Source: Histomonas meleagridis
Lineage: Eukaryota > Parabasalia > Tritrichomonadida > Dientamoebidae
Assembly (NCBI GenBank): GCA_020186115.1
Contig: WSYJ01000060.1
Span: forward strand, 1,488,001 to 1,552,000
Direction of reading: 5' to 3'
DNA length: 64,000 nt
A program made the position numbers and the translations under genes. The notes beneath the pieces were generated by a model. That model did not search any database. It was not told the origin of the DNA and saw only the letters and a program-made list of their open reading frames with translations. Each line of letters begins with the position of its first letter. Within the stretch, counting starts at the first letter, position 1. Positions 20,787 through 31,003 of this stretch are shown piece by piece.

Positions 20787-21323
20787 CTCCAATTTAAACC
20801 GAAAAGTGCCATTAACCTCTCGTTAGTGATGCCGATAGAGTTTTGTGAAACGCACTTTTCCGCTTTTTATGGTGATAACCGTTGAAGTAAAAGGAATATT
20901 TAAGGAAATCATGATGAAGCATATACTTTACTATTTATAGTTTCAACCGTAGAATAATTCAAAATATTTTTTATTGATATATATATACAAAAATGTCAAT
21001 AAAAAATTAAGTCATAAACAATAATAACTTTTTATACATATATATTATTTTTTCAAATTTAATTTCATCTTTATAATTTTCTATAAAAATAATTATATCT
21101 ATAAAATTTTTATTAAAAAAATATCTGGTATGAGAAAAAGTATATTTGCCCCTTAAACAAAAATAAAACTTCTTTAAACTATTTTATTTTTGAAAGCATT
21201 ATATAAATAGAAGAAAGTACTCATTTTGAATAATTCTAATTTCTTTTTAATTAAAATTTTTAGTTTTCATTTAATAGTCATTTTTAATAACTTAAAAAAT
21301 TAAAATTAAAATAATTTCAAAAT
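20787..21323. other. Intergenic, promoter of the symplekin gene
   Basis: On the minus strand, AACGGTTA (20876-20883), a second GTGCGTTTC/AAAAGTG box near 20847, and CACTTTT (20802-20808) lie before the symplekin ATG. The rest, to the stop of the next gene, is AT-rich without features. Confidence 0.5.
20802..20808 (-). promoter_or_regulatory. CACTTTT box of the symplekin gene
   Basis: CACTTTT followed by CGGTTTAAATTGGAG and ATG. Like the actin gene, this implies a very short 5' leader if transcription starts at the box. Confidence 0.5.
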
Positions 21324-22523
21324 TTATTCATTTTCATCTGCTACAACAGGTATTTCTTGGAACACAGCCGCTTCTGGGTTGAATTCAGGGTTCATAGCAA
21401 ATTGCAAGAAAAGAGTTTCAATTCTTTTTCTTAGTCCCTTTAAAGTATTTTCATTTCTTCCTCTATTTAACAAATCCGCTTCTCTATCAATTAAAGTAAT
21501 TAACTCTTGAGTCAATTGGCAATTAAATTCTTTTACTGTCAATTTTAATAACAACAAAATAGAAATTCTTTCATCCACAGACATTCCTTGTGATCTTAAA
21601 GCGTCGTAAAGATTTCTTAATTCTTTTGCGCGCTTTGTGTTTGGCGTTTTCACTTTGATTATTTCGCCATTTGTAAGTTGCCACATTTTCTTCTTCGATA
21701 TTGTGTCTAATTTCTTAAAGTTATTTTGTTCAGTGTTTTGTTTTTTCGCTTCGATTTTCATCTTATCAATTGTATGAAGAAGTTCTGTTTCTTTCGCAAG
21801 AAGTTCTTTAAGAAGACGTTTCCTTTCTTCTTCTGTATAATTGCCATTGTTAATTGCTTCTGTTTCTTGTATATGCCATGTTGAAAGTTCATCATAAAGT
21901 GTCTTAAAATCTGCTGCTGTACGTGGATGAATTCGTTTTTGAATTTCAACATTTCGTTTGTGCTCAATTTCTTCTTGTACTTTCTTTTCTTGGATTTCCA
22001 TTTGTTTCTTTTCTTCTTCTAATTCAAGTTTCATCTTGGAAACTAATTGTCGTGCAAAATGACCACGTGTAACACGTTGGATTTTAAGAGCTGAGGCTTC
22101 ACGAATTGCAAGTTCTTCTTTGGCTAAGCGATAACTACCAGCTTCTAAAGTGGGATAATTATCATTAACAAATTGATGATAAAATGGTGTTTGACAGGAA
22201 AACTCACGAACTGTTTGTGAGTCACTGTTTGCTGTTATCTGTGTTTGACATGCTCGATGTGCTTTATCAACTAGTTTATCAAGACCTCTTTGATGTGGAA
22301 GAAGAGCTGTTTGGCCAGCAACATGATGATATTCGATGCCAGTTACTCTGTTTTTATAGCCACCAAGAAATGGTTTATGTTCTGGGAGATTATATTCAAT
22401 GTCAACTTTGATTTCTACTGGTCCATCAGGCCTTAATACAGTAACTGTTCTTTGTGATGGCCTTTCCATAAACTTATCAAGATCATCAGGAATGTTAAAA
22501 TCTGAAGAATTTGGATCAGTCAT
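21324..22523 (-). CDS. IQUB-like radial spoke protein, without ubiquitin-like domain
   Basis: 399 residues. The N-terminal half has the IQUB signature KPFLGGYKNRVTGIEYHHV (residues 50-68) and Gln-Thr phrases (QTALLP, CQTQIT, SCQTPFY). Next comes an IQ motif (ALKIQRVTRGHFARQ, about 145-160), then a long charged coiled coil and a helical C-terminus. In animals IQUB is a component of the ciliary radial spoke RS1, consistent with a flagellate. Human IQUB is about 790 residues with an N-terminal ubiquitin-like domain that is absent here. The promoter has CACTTTT (22533-22539, minus) 10 bp before the ATG. Confidence 0.75.
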   Translation of the reverse strand: MTDPNSSDFNIPDDLDKFMERPSQRTVTVLRPDGPVEIKVDIEYNLPEHKPFLGGYKNRVTGIEYHHVAGQTALLPHQRGLDKLVDKAHRACQTQITANSDSQTVREFSCQTPFYHQFVNDNYPTLEAGSYRLAKEELAIREASALKIQRVTRGHFARQLVSKMKLELEEEKKQMEIQEKKVQEEIEHKRNVEIQKRIHPRTAADFKTLYDELSTWHIQETEAINNGNYTEEERKRLLKELLAKETELLHTIDKMKIEAKKQNTEQNNFKKLDTISKKKMWQLTNGEIIKVKTPNTKRAKELRNLYDALRSQGMSVDERISILLLLKLTVKEFNCQLTQELITLIDREADLLNRGRNENTLKGLRKRIETLFLQFAMNPEFNPEAAVFQEIPVVADENE

Positions 22524-22907
22524 CTAACGTATAAAAGTGACAATAAACGTGTGCCCTGAATAACGTATTCGCTTCAACATGTTTGATTGATTCTTGTGTT
22601 TAACAATCTTATTTAAAGGTTTTCACTACATTACGATGATTTCCTTTCACATATTTTGTTTATTTTTTCTTATTTTTAGGATTCTTCAAAAATTTCATTT
22701 TAACAAAAAAACCTAATATTGCTTATTCTACTGGCAAAAAACATAACATAACAACATCCATTATATCTATACTTTAACATTACGAGCAAAATTATTTTTC
22801 TTAACATAACAGTTGCACAAAAAGATTCTGAGTCATTTGACATGTTGCAGTCAAAGTGACATGTCAAAGGGCGCCCCAAATTGAATTAATTGAAAAGTTG
22901 AACCCAA
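22524..22907. other. Divergent intergenic region
   Basis: Separates the IQUB-like gene (minus) from the solenoid gene (plus). The minus-side CACTTTT box is at 22533-22539. On the plus side there is only AAAAGTTG 13 bp before the ATG. Near 22835-22870 there is a partly palindromic GACATGT..AAAGTGACATGTC arrangement. Confidence 0.45.
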
Positions 22908-24452
22908 ATGAGCGACGATTCGTCTGACAAAGAAAATGATGCACTTCCGCAATCGAATCGTGTTAAGGCAGCTATTAAAACGCTTTCTGACATACAGACA
23001 GCACTAATTACAAAAGAATCAATAATTAATAATATCATGTTATTAATGCGTCAAGTTCATGGAACATTTGACACTTCATTTCTCAGTACCCATCTTATTA
23101 ACCCTATTCTTAGTTCAAATCAAGCTACAAGATTTAAAGCAATTTCAGCTCTTTCAATTTTAGTCCAACCTTCCTCACCCATTTTAATAGATTTTGCACC
23201 ACTTCTACTATTAACACTTGACAGTCCTAATCTTCTTCCTCATACATTAAAATGTTTTTCCTCTGTAATCAATAACCGCAAATTATTTTGTTTTTTCAAG
23301 GACAAAATCATTGAACTTTGTGAAACATCGACCATTTATATCCGTAAGCTTTGTATTCATCTCTTATTTTCTGCCTATCTTAATGATGATTCACTTCTTC
23401 TTCCATTATTCCGACTTACCACTCAATCGTTATGTGATTTTCCACTCACATCCTTATCAATATTATTAGAGATCTCCAATTTACATCCTGAACTAGTAAG
23501 TCGTGTCTTTCCATTATTACTTACATTTATGAATTCGGAATGTGATTCAGATCATTACTACAAATTATGTCTAATCTTCAAAAATCTCATTCTTTATGAC
23601 GTTAGCTATTCCAAACCGTTAATTGAGATCATATCCACAAATTCCACATTTTCCGAATCACAATATTTTTTGTCCACGATCCAACTGATCTCAACATTTC
23701 CAAATTCCGACACATTAGTTCAACAATTTGGCCAGAAACTAGAATTTTTTGCCAAATTTACTCAAAATCAAAATCAAGCTTATACCATCATATCGACATA
23801 CAACACCATCCAAGACAAATACACGCCAACGCCGAACTTCTTTAAGCGACTTTCATTATCCACTGACCCAACGATCCGTGCAATTTCATATAAACATTTA
23901 TCAGAGTCACCTGATTTAATCCGACAAATTGTTGGCGAGTTAATTTCACGAGAATCCATATCATCATCACCATACTTAGTTGAACTATCATTAGACATTG
24001 CCCCTAAGATTGGCTCATGGTTTGTAACCTTATTATTTAATGTTCATGATCTAAAAATGCAAAGCATATATCCACTTTTGCGTAAAGTTATCAATCACAT
24101 CGAAGACAAACAAACAAAATTATTATTTATATCCGAAGCTAAATATTATTTACCTGAATTACCTGATGATGATTTTGGTATTGCTTTAGCAGAATTAATT
24201 GCTGAAGAATCATCGGATTTGAAAGATACATATTCGTTGATATCATTGAACTTGAACTTAAAATCAGTAAAGTTTCAGGTGGCTATGTTGGACTCAGTGT
24301 TTAATATGGTGTTGAAACTTTCCAAAAACAAAAATGAAACATTGCTGTTAAATAGATTCGAAAGTTTATGCTCGTCAAGTTATAGAGAAGTAAGACAAAG
24401 AGCGGCTGAAATGGTGTATTTAATGAACGAAATGGAAAATATGGAAAATTAA
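22908..24452 (+). CDS. Alpha-solenoid (HEAT/ARM-like) protein, unknown function
   Basis: 514 residues with an acidic start (SDDSSDKENDAL), then regular Leu/Ile/Phe-rich helices throughout: SILVQPSSPILIDFAPLLLL, LTSLSILLEISNLHPEL, VRQRAAEMVYLMNEM. This is typical of HEAT/armadillo folds. It has no membrane segment, signal peptide or catalytic motif, and no specific family was recognised. The stop is TAA followed by AA. It stands alone between an IQUB-like gene and a Myb gene. Confidence 0.7.
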   Translation: MSDDSSDKENDALPQSNRVKAAIKTLSDIQTALITKESIINNIMLLMRQVHGTFDTSFLSTHLINPILSSNQATRFKAISALSILVQPSSPILIDFAPLLLLTLDSPNLLPHTLKCFSSVINNRKLFCFFKDKIIELCETSTIYIRKLCIHLLFSAYLNDDSLLLPLFRLTTQSLCDFPLTSLSILLEISNLHPELVSRVFPLLLTFMNSECDSDHYYKLCLIFKNLILYDVSYSKPLIEIISTNSTFSESQYFLSTIQLISTFPNSDTLVQQFGQKLEFFAKFTQNQNQAYTIISTYNTIQDKYTPTPNFFKRLSLSTDPTIRAISYKHLSESPDLIRQIVGELISRESISSSPYLVELSLDIAPKIGSWFVTLLFNVHDLKMQSIYPLLRKVINHIEDKQTKLLFISEAKYYLPELPDDDFGIALAELIAEESSDLKDTYSLISLNLNLKSVKFQVAMLDSVFNMVLKLSKNKNETLLLNRFESLCSSSYREVRQRAAEMVYLMNEMENMEN

Positions 24453-24855
24453 AATAAATGTTTGATTTGAAATAATATTATTTGTGTTTTGATATTTAAA
24501 ATAAATTTTCAAATTTAATTTATATTATCAAAGTTATGAACTTTTTTTTGTAAAAACGAATAAAAGTGATATAGAAAGAAAAAAAAATTGGATGTTGGAT
24601 TTAATAAAGAAGTTGATTACAAAGGAAAGTATAAATTTTGTGTATTCGATTAAGAAAAAGCTTTGAAATTTTTATTATTGAAAAGATTTATTAAACAAAT
24701 TGTTGTGATTTGTTTGTTACGATTGTTTCTACTATTCAAATTTTATTCTATTTCTTATGATAAAGAATAATCAATGCTTTTTTTCTCAAGGAAATGAAAT
24801 ATTGTGATGTTGTAAATCTTTTTTTATTTGATATTCAAAGTCCTTTATTTATAAA
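24453..24855. other. Intergenic AT-rich region
   Basis: About 400 bp. Contains AAAAGTGAT (near 24564) but no AACGG box close to the next ATG. Nothing else was seen. Confidence 0.45.
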
Positions 24856-25506
24856 ATGTCTTCCTCATGGGATATTGTATTAACAGATGAAATGATGGCA
24901 TTAAGTGAAAATCATTTAAAAAAGGTTAATAGTAGAAAAAGAAGAGTATTTACAAGTGAAGAAGATAATACATTAGTAGAACTTGTAATGTCACAAAAAT
25001 ATACTACATGGTTTGAAATAGCAGCAAGAATAAGAGGAAAAACTCCTAGACAATGTAAAGATCGATGGATTAATTATTTAAATCCAATTAATAAATTTGA
25101 GCCTTGGACTGATGAAGAAGAGAACTTATTAATTAAGTTCATTAATGAAATAGGTACAAAATGGTCTTTAATATCAAAAATGGTTCCTGGTAGAAGTGAA
25201 AACTGCGTAAAAAATAGGTGGCATTCGAGCTTAAAAGCTAGATGTGGAATAGATAATAATGGTCATTATTATTTAAAGCCAAATTCTAAAAGCAATATCC
25301 ATTTATTCCAGAATCAAAATATACCATCTCCTCAAGAATTTATGACTAATTTCATAAACGAATCAGTAGAAAATGAAAACAAAAAATCAGAAAATAATGA
25401 TATTGAGTTGAAACAAAAATTCATTAACCCGGTCGTTGATTTGAAAGATGATCCTTTAGAGTCCGAGTTTTATTCGTATATTGGATGGTTCGACATGTTT
25501 TGGTAA
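24856..25506 (+). CDS. R2R3 Myb-like DNA-binding protein
   Basis: 216 residues with two Myb repeats. R2 starts RRVFTSEEDNTLVELV and ends PRQCKDRWINYLNP; R3 starts EPWTDEEENLLIKFINEIG and ends SENCVKNRWHSSLKARCG (together about residues 30-130). The spaced aromatic residues of both repeats are mostly kept (Phe replaces the first Trp of R2). The C-terminus is short and acidic. Small R2R3 Mybs regulate trichomonad genes and bind core promoter motifs. Its DNA-binding segment differs from the two Myb paralogues at 49-51.6 kb. Confidence 0.9.
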   Translation: MSSSWDIVLTDEMMALSENHLKKVNSRKRRVFTSEEDNTLVELVMSQKYTTWFEIAARIRGKTPRQCKDRWINYLNPINKFEPWTDEEENLLIKFINEIGTKWSLISKMVPGRSENCVKNRWHSSLKARCGIDNNGHYYLKPNSKSNIHLFQNQNIPSPQEFMTNFINESVENENKKSENNDIELKQKFINPVVDLKDDPLESEFYSYIGWFDMFW

Positions 25507-25558
25507 ACATTACTTACCATGGATTTTTAAGTAAAATTTTTTTAACGTACTTTTTGGT

Positions 25559-27169
25559 ATGACCTCAAAATTAACGGCTCCTCCAACCAAACCTCTGATG
25601 TCTAATGAGCTAGGAAAAGCTTCAAAAGATCTTCAAGATATATATGACATCGATAAAAAAATAGAGGACATGCTTGAAAATGATAGTAAAAATAGATTTG
25701 GTCGTGTATCTATGAACAATGAAAATAAAATACCAAATGAATATATATTTAATATAAATGATATTAAAGAACGAGATGAAAAAAGCAGCTCGGAAGGGGT
25801 TGAAATTACTGAATCAGATAACTATTCTGAAGTTGAAGAATCAAACACAGAAGATGAATATCTTCAACGATTCCTTATTCTTGACCAAAATCTTAAGAAT
25901 CTTATTCAGCAAACACAGGTCACAATTGACGATTCTACATTTGAAGAATTTAAACCATTTGCAAACGATATTTTTTCATTATTTGAAGAGATGCGTAACA
26001 AAGGGATACTTTCACAGTTTTACCATTTTCCTTTTGGGTCCAACATTAACACATATTCAGTTATTTTCAGTAATCCCATTAGTACTGATCTTGAATTCAT
26101 TATAAATTGCAAAATGCTTTCATCACATCTATATCGGAAGCAACGTAAATTCAATGAATATGCGCAAGAACTTTATCAAATAATTGAACTAACATATTTA
26201 AATCTTCAAGATCTTTCGTTACAGTTACTCAACCAAGTATATTCATTGTTAATTATATTCCAATCAGTAATTCGTACCAAGTCCACTGGTGTTTTTTCGA
26301 AAAACAATTATGTTCCACCAAGTAAGATCGAACTTATAAAACATGCAATTCGAATAGCTATCATATTAAAATCAGAAAAATTCCAAGTTGTTAAACCACC
26401 ACATGTTGTCTCCAACAATTATTTTGAACTTTTAGCACAACATCTTTCACTTTCACAATTACATTTTATTGACTATCGTCCTGATGGAACAATTGACACA
26501 ACAGAATCGGACTTACCTCGACGTACAATAGATGACATTGGAAAACAATTTTGTGATGCTGCAAACGACAAAGAATATTTTTACTTCAACGAAATAATGA
26601 TTCAAATTTTGAATATGATTTCAAATTTGAAAGGCAAAAACGATTTCTATAGTTTACTTGCATTTTCACTTTTTCGATATCGAGTAATGTTACCAATTTG
26701 GTTTTATAAAAACTATATGGAAATTAATTCATTTAGTTGTATTCAGTTTTTATTAAATGGTGGTCATATAGGGAAGATTATAACTAAAGAATTATTTATT
26801 CCCGAATATAAAACAGAAGAATTTAGTATTTATAAAATGAGAAATATGCAAAAAAATCAACACACATTAAACCTTCTTTGGTTTATCGAAGGAGATCAAT
26901 CGAAAGAGTTTGAAACAAAAGTAATAACATTAGATAATGATAAAAAAGATAAATTCGAAGTTAATATTTCGTCGCCTTCTGTTTTTTGTTGTATTGAAGG
27001 AAGTCTTGAAGCCAAATTTAAAGAGTATGAAATAGAATTAGTTCCAGACGATGATGTGTTTGTTGTCCTTAAATATAATTTTAGAACTGATACTAAAGAA
27101 ACCAGATATCATAATGCAAATTATTTTGTAACATTGGGTACTCAATTATTAATTAGTTCTTCCGAATAA
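25559..27169 (+). CDS. Conserved-looking protein of unknown function
   Basis: 536 residues, family not recognised. The first 110 are polar and acidic (SEVEESNTEDEY) and probably disordered. Residues about 115-400 look helical (LDQNLKNLIQQTQ, AIRIAIILKS). The last 120 look beta-rich (LLWFIEGDQSKEFETKVITL, FEVNISSPSVFCCIEGSLEA, ELVPDDDVFVVLKYNF). There is no signal peptide or membrane segment. The ATG is 52 bp after the Myb stop; AACGTACTTTTTGGT just before it may be a variant promoter. Confidence 0.6.
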   Translation: MTSKLTAPPTKPLMSNELGKASKDLQDIYDIDKKIEDMLENDSKNRFGRVSMNNENKIPNEYIFNINDIKERDEKSSSEGVEITESDNYSEVEESNTEDEYLQRFLILDQNLKNLIQQTQVTIDDSTFEEFKPFANDIFSLFEEMRNKGILSQFYHFPFGSNINTYSVIFSNPISTDLEFIINCKMLSSHLYRKQRKFNEYAQELYQIIELTYLNLQDLSLQLLNQVYSLLIIFQSVIRTKSTGVFSKNNYVPPSKIELIKHAIRIAIILKSEKFQVVKPPHVVSNNYFELLAQHLSLSQLHFIDYRPDGTIDTTESDLPRRTIDDIGKQFCDAANDKEYFYFNEIMIQILNMISNLKGKNDFYSLLAFSLFRYRVMLPIWFYKNYMEINSFSCIQFLLNGGHIGKIITKELFIPEYKTEEFSIYKMRNMQKNQHTLNLLWFIEGDQSKEFETKVITLDNDKKDKFEVNISSPSVFCCIEGSLEAKFKEYEIELVPDDDVFVVLKYNFRTDTKETRYHNANYFVTLGTQLLISSSE

Positions 27170-27369
27170 ATAAATATTTAAAAAAAATATATATATATAA
27201 AATGTATTTTATTAATATTTTTATCTATGTGTAATATGATTATCTTCTTGCAAAAGGATCTTCTTCAATGATAAATAAAAATTACCATCAAAAACATTTT
27301 TCTCTTATTTTATGGTAAAATCTTATATTAAAAATGCATAATTATTTATTATTATTTGGAAAGTTTTCT

Positions 27370-29709
27370 CTAGATTTTTGTCAATGAAAAAATATTTGGC
27401 GCTTCTAGATTGAAATTATATCTCTTTTTGTTCTTCTTTATGTTTTTCCACTTTCCGATAAAACGGAATTTCATATTCCCATTACCTCTCCAATCAACTA
27501 AAACATTTCTTTTAATAAATCTTTTAATGTTTGATGTAAAAGTAAGAGTATCAAATCCATAACTACAAAAGATAACTAACTTAAGTTCGTTTGAACCCAT
27601 TTCTCTCGTTATTTTTATATCATTATTTTTATCAGATTTTCCATATCTTTTTCTAGAAAGAGTAACAATTTCATTCTCACTAATATTAATTGATTTAATT
27701 TGTAATGCATATTCTATTCTAATTTCCATTTTTTCAAAATTTCCAAGATTGTTTTTACAATTTTCTAATGAATTAATGTTTGCTTCTAGTGAATGTCCTG
27801 TTATTTTAATTCTTCCTTTTATATTACAATTAATTAATACTATATCATAAAAACTAATTTCTTTTAAAGTACTTTGAAGAATTTCAATGTTTTTAAGAAA
27901 AATAAATGTTTTATGATGCACATAAAAATTTCCTCTAAAAAATTTTGGAGTATAAAAAATTATTTGTGATTTTCTTTTTTCATTTCCATATATTTTTACA
28001 TTCTTTTCAGACATTTCATCTATTGGAAAATAAACTGGCGTTGAAGTTTTAATATGAAAAGTAATATTTTCACCTTTATGCTTGTTTAATAAATCTCTAA
28101 TTTGGTAATAGCTATTTGAAATGGTGTCAAAACCATTTCCATTATCTTGAATTGTAAAAGTATTAGGTAAATTGAATTTTTCTACATCTCGATCTGTACG
28201 TTTATGTTCTTTTGAATATGATTCATAATCATTATTATAATTGTTTGGATAATTATCAATACCACAAACAATTTTTGGATCTGGACATATTATTGAACCT
28301 TTATAACCTTCAAAATATAATTCCATTCCTTTCTTCATGCATACTTTTTCAATTCCATCAACAATTATTGAAAATCTATAATTTTTATCACATTTTGCTT
28401 GATAACACATTCCTCCATAATATTTTCCTTCTCCTATTTTAGTTAACGAAGAATTTACGCACCTTGCACCAGGTCCAAAATAAATTCCTCCGTAATAATT
28501 TCCGTTCTCATAATGTCTTTTATTTTGACACGATTTTACCATAAAACCAATATGAGTATAATCAAATTCCTTTCTTCCCTTCAATCCTGTTTTGTTAGGA
28601 TCATAAAAGTTATAGAAAGAAGAATCTTTATCATATTTTGAATATGTAGGAAGCATACCTATTGTTAAACCTTTATGATCAAATGTGCAAGCATAATTGG
28701 TCCAATTTAGTGGTATCAAATAATGTTTTGGATATACTAGAGAAGGAGGGCCAAGAGGAAAGTCTTTGAAAATTTTACTTCCTGGTATTGATCTATAATC
28801 ACCAAATTCAAGAGGCTCAGCAATACTTTTATCAACTTTGTAATAACCCATATCTTCAATTAAATTTAAGGTAACATTGGAAATTTTACTAGGTCCATAA
28901 TATACTGGCGCCATAATTTCTGTGTAATATACTCTGCTACTAATATGTGCAGGACTTACTTTATCTTCTAATTCAAGTCCAACTTCACAATCATCCGAAA
29001 AGCGTTCAACACCAAATCTATGCTTCAGGTATTTTACACTCTTAGGTGTTATTAATAATTTATGTACCTTACCAGAGTCATATTTTGATATGCATTCCTT
29101 AATATTTTTTCCATATTTTTCTCCCGTTTCTGGGTTAATCCAATTATCAAATTCTCCATTTAATCCAAGAACATGACACACTTCATGAAATAAAATTTCA
29201 AAAAAATTCCTTTCAAATGAATGAAAATCTTGAGGTTCTTCTCCAATTATAGCTGGATCGATACCAATCACACCTAAAATAGGGCGACTTGTTTCTATAT
29301 CTCTGCTGATTACTTGTCCTTGTCCCAATGCACTTAAAGGCTTTACAAATAAGTATATATATAAATCGATATTATGTGATTCTACTAATGTATTTCTATA
29401 TCTAAATTTATATTGTTCACTTGGGATAACTTTGATTATTCTATTTAAAAATCTCTCCATATTATTTAATGTTTGTTTTAAAGCATATATTCTTCTATTA
29501 TTAAAAATTAATGATTTATTTTGCACAAATACACCTTTTTCAAGAACAAAACCATTATTTACATTGTATCCAAAATATTCTCTTTCTCCTGCTTTATATC
29601 CCAGTGTATAATTTAGATCAAAGAATACTCTAATATTCTTCCATTGTTTATCATCAAAATACTTTTGAACAAAACTCTGTATTGATAAAATTAGCATGAT
29701 TGATATCAT
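27370..29709 (-). CDS. GP63/leishmanolysin-like (M8) metalloprotease, extended
   Basis: 779 residues from ATG 29709, chosen because it begins a good signal peptide (MISIMLILSIQSF); the 44 codons upstream in frame look like promoter DNA. The active site HEVCHVLG is near residue 175, the third zinc ligand in SPAHISSRVYY near 251, and the Met-turn in YTEIMAP near 262: the M8 layout HExxH, long insert, His, Met. A Cys-rich region follows. From about 510 on there is an unusual extension of about 270 residues, beta-rich and basic, with no membrane anchor at the end. M8 proteases are surface or secreted and linked to host-cell damage in trichomonads. It ends in TAG, unusual here. Confidence 0.85.
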   Translation of the reverse strand: MISIMLILSIQSFVQKYFDDKQWKNIRVFFDLNYTLGYKAGEREYFGYNVNNGFVLEKGVFVQNKSLIFNNRRIYALKQTLNNMERFLNRIIKVIPSEQYKFRYRNTLVESHNIDLYIYLFVKPLSALGQGQVISRDIETSRPILGVIGIDPAIIGEEPQDFHSFERNFFEILFHEVCHVLGLNGEFDNWINPETGEKYGKNIKECISKYDSGKVHKLLITPKSVKYLKHRFGVERFSDDCEVGLELEDKVSPAHISSRVYYTEIMAPVYYGPSKISNVTLNLIEDMGYYKVDKSIAEPLEFGDYRSIPGSKIFKDFPLGPPSLVYPKHYLIPLNWTNYACTFDHKGLTIGMLPTYSKYDKDSSFYNFYDPNKTGLKGRKEFDYTHIGFMVKSCQNKRHYENGNYYGGIYFGPGARCVNSSLTKIGEGKYYGGMCYQAKCDKNYRFSIIVDGIEKVCMKKGMELYFEGYKGSIICPDPKIVCGIDNYPNNYNNDYESYSKEHKRTDRDVEKFNLPNTFTIQDNGNGFDTISNSYYQIRDLLNKHKGENITFHIKTSTPVYFPIDEMSEKNVKIYGNEKRKSQIIFYTPKFFRGNFYVHHKTFIFLKNIEILQSTLKEISFYDIVLINCNIKGRIKITGHSLEANINSLENCKNNLGNFEKMEIRIEYALQIKSINISENEIVTLSRKRYGKSDKNNDIKITREMGSNELKLVIFCSYGFDTLTFTSNIKRFIKRNVLVDWRGNGNMKFRFIGKWKNIKKNKKRYNFNLEAPNIFSLTKI

Positions 29710-30109
29710 TATAATTTTTAGGATAAAATATGAAAAATTTAATGTGAAATGAAAACATTCAACAAGAACCCACCTTTCGTTAATTGAGAAAGTCGTTTTA
29801 AAGAATTTCTTTTTTAACGAAAACATTGAGTCTATAAACATTTTTCTTATTAAGAATTTCTTTTAGTAACTGAAATCTTAAGGGTTCTGTATTTTCAAAT
29901 TTGTATAGGATTGTATACATAACTTAATATCTTAACTGTTAAATTAAAGATTTTCTCAAAGTTCTAATTTCAACAAATAGTATACAGTCTATTAATGTTT
30001 AACTAAAATAAAAACGAAATAATAACAACTTTTGTTGTAAAAAATTTAAAAATTATATTACAAAACAGTTTAATTAAACCAGAAAGTCACAAATGTTTAT
30101 TAAAATTCT
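29710..30109. other. Intergenic region upstream of the protease gene
   Basis: On the minus strand the protease gene is preceded by AAAACGACTTTCTCAATTAACG (about 29775-29800), resembling the AACG plus ACTTT arrangement elsewhere. The rest is AT-rich and featureless. Confidence 0.4.
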
Positions 30110-31003
30110 TTAATCGCTCTGTCTAGTATAATAAGGGTTTTCATTAAACATTAAATCATGTTTCTTAAACAGATAAACAGATATCTGCCCAAGAAGCGAA
30201 GGCACAAAATCAAACAAGAAATAATAAAAGAATGATATTATCCTTGCGTTTGTATTTGGAATTGTTTCACTTTTCTCAAGTTCATTGGACACATATTCTT
30301 GGAGTGGATTAATGCTAAAGTAATGTGTCACGTTGTAAACCATTCGAATTAAGAATATTACAACAAATGAGATAATTCCAACTTTGCAAAAATTAACGCA
30401 ACAAACATCTTCAGGTTGAACCATTGGATATGTAACGGCTTCTAGAAGTGAAAAAGCTGGAAGCATGAAAAAAATTGCAATTATCAAATCTGTGCATGCA
30501 CCCCATAATGATAATGACATGTCTGGATCAGATGAATCATGGAGATCGAAAAAGCTTAAAAAGATTCCTAAAGCAACAAACGTGAAAAGAAATAATAAGA
30601 ATATATATCTGAAAAATTTAATGGCATTTGTTCCTGGGCTTCGATATGCAAATAATAAATCAAAAAGAATAAGTATAACTAAGCACATTGGAGTGAATAA
30701 TAGAATATGATCTAAAGCAACATAAAAAATTTTGAAAGTTGTTGGCGTCCAATGAAAAGGAACAAGAAATGTTGTCCCTCGATATAATTGGAAGGTGGCT
30801 AGAAATATCCAAAATACTGAAGTTTGATCAATTATTGAAGACTTTGGCTTTGAATTTCTGATATTCTTAATCAATAAGACAATACTGATGAAAGCTTCAA
30901 GATAAAATAAAACGCTTAATAAGATACTCTCGTAAATTTCACACCCAATACCAGGCATCGCAAACTTACATACAAAGTTTTTGTCCCAATTCTCAACATT
31001 CAT
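30110..31003 (-). CDS. Polytopic (about seven-TM) membrane protein
   Basis: 297 residues with about seven hydrophobic segments: ILLSVLFYLEAFISIVLLI, SVFWIFLATFQL, ILLFTPMCLVILILFDLLF, IFLLFLFTFVALGIFLSFF, LIIAIFFMLPAFSLL, VGIISFVVIFLIRMVY, and a final one around IISFFYYFLFDFVPSLLG. The Cys-containing N-terminus is probably outside. The layout recalls TOM1/TOM3-like or receptor-like 7TM proteins, but no diagnostic motif was recognised. On the minus strand AACGGTTAA lies 25 bp before the ATG, without a CACTTTT box. Confidence 0.6.
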   Translation of the reverse strand: MNVENWDKNFVCKFAMPGIGCEIYESILLSVLFYLEAFISIVLLIKNIRNSKPKSSIIDQTSVFWIFLATFQLYRGTTFLVPFHWTPTTFKIFYVALDHILLFTPMCLVILILFDLLFAYRSPGTNAIKFFRYIFLLFLFTFVALGIFLSFFDLHDSSDPDMSLSLWGACTDLIIAIFFMLPAFSLLEAVTYPMVQPEDVCCVNFCKVGIISFVVIFLIRMVYNVTHYFSINPLQEYVSNELEKSETIPNTNARIISFFYYFLFDFVPSLLGQISVYLFKKHDLMFNENPYYTRQSD

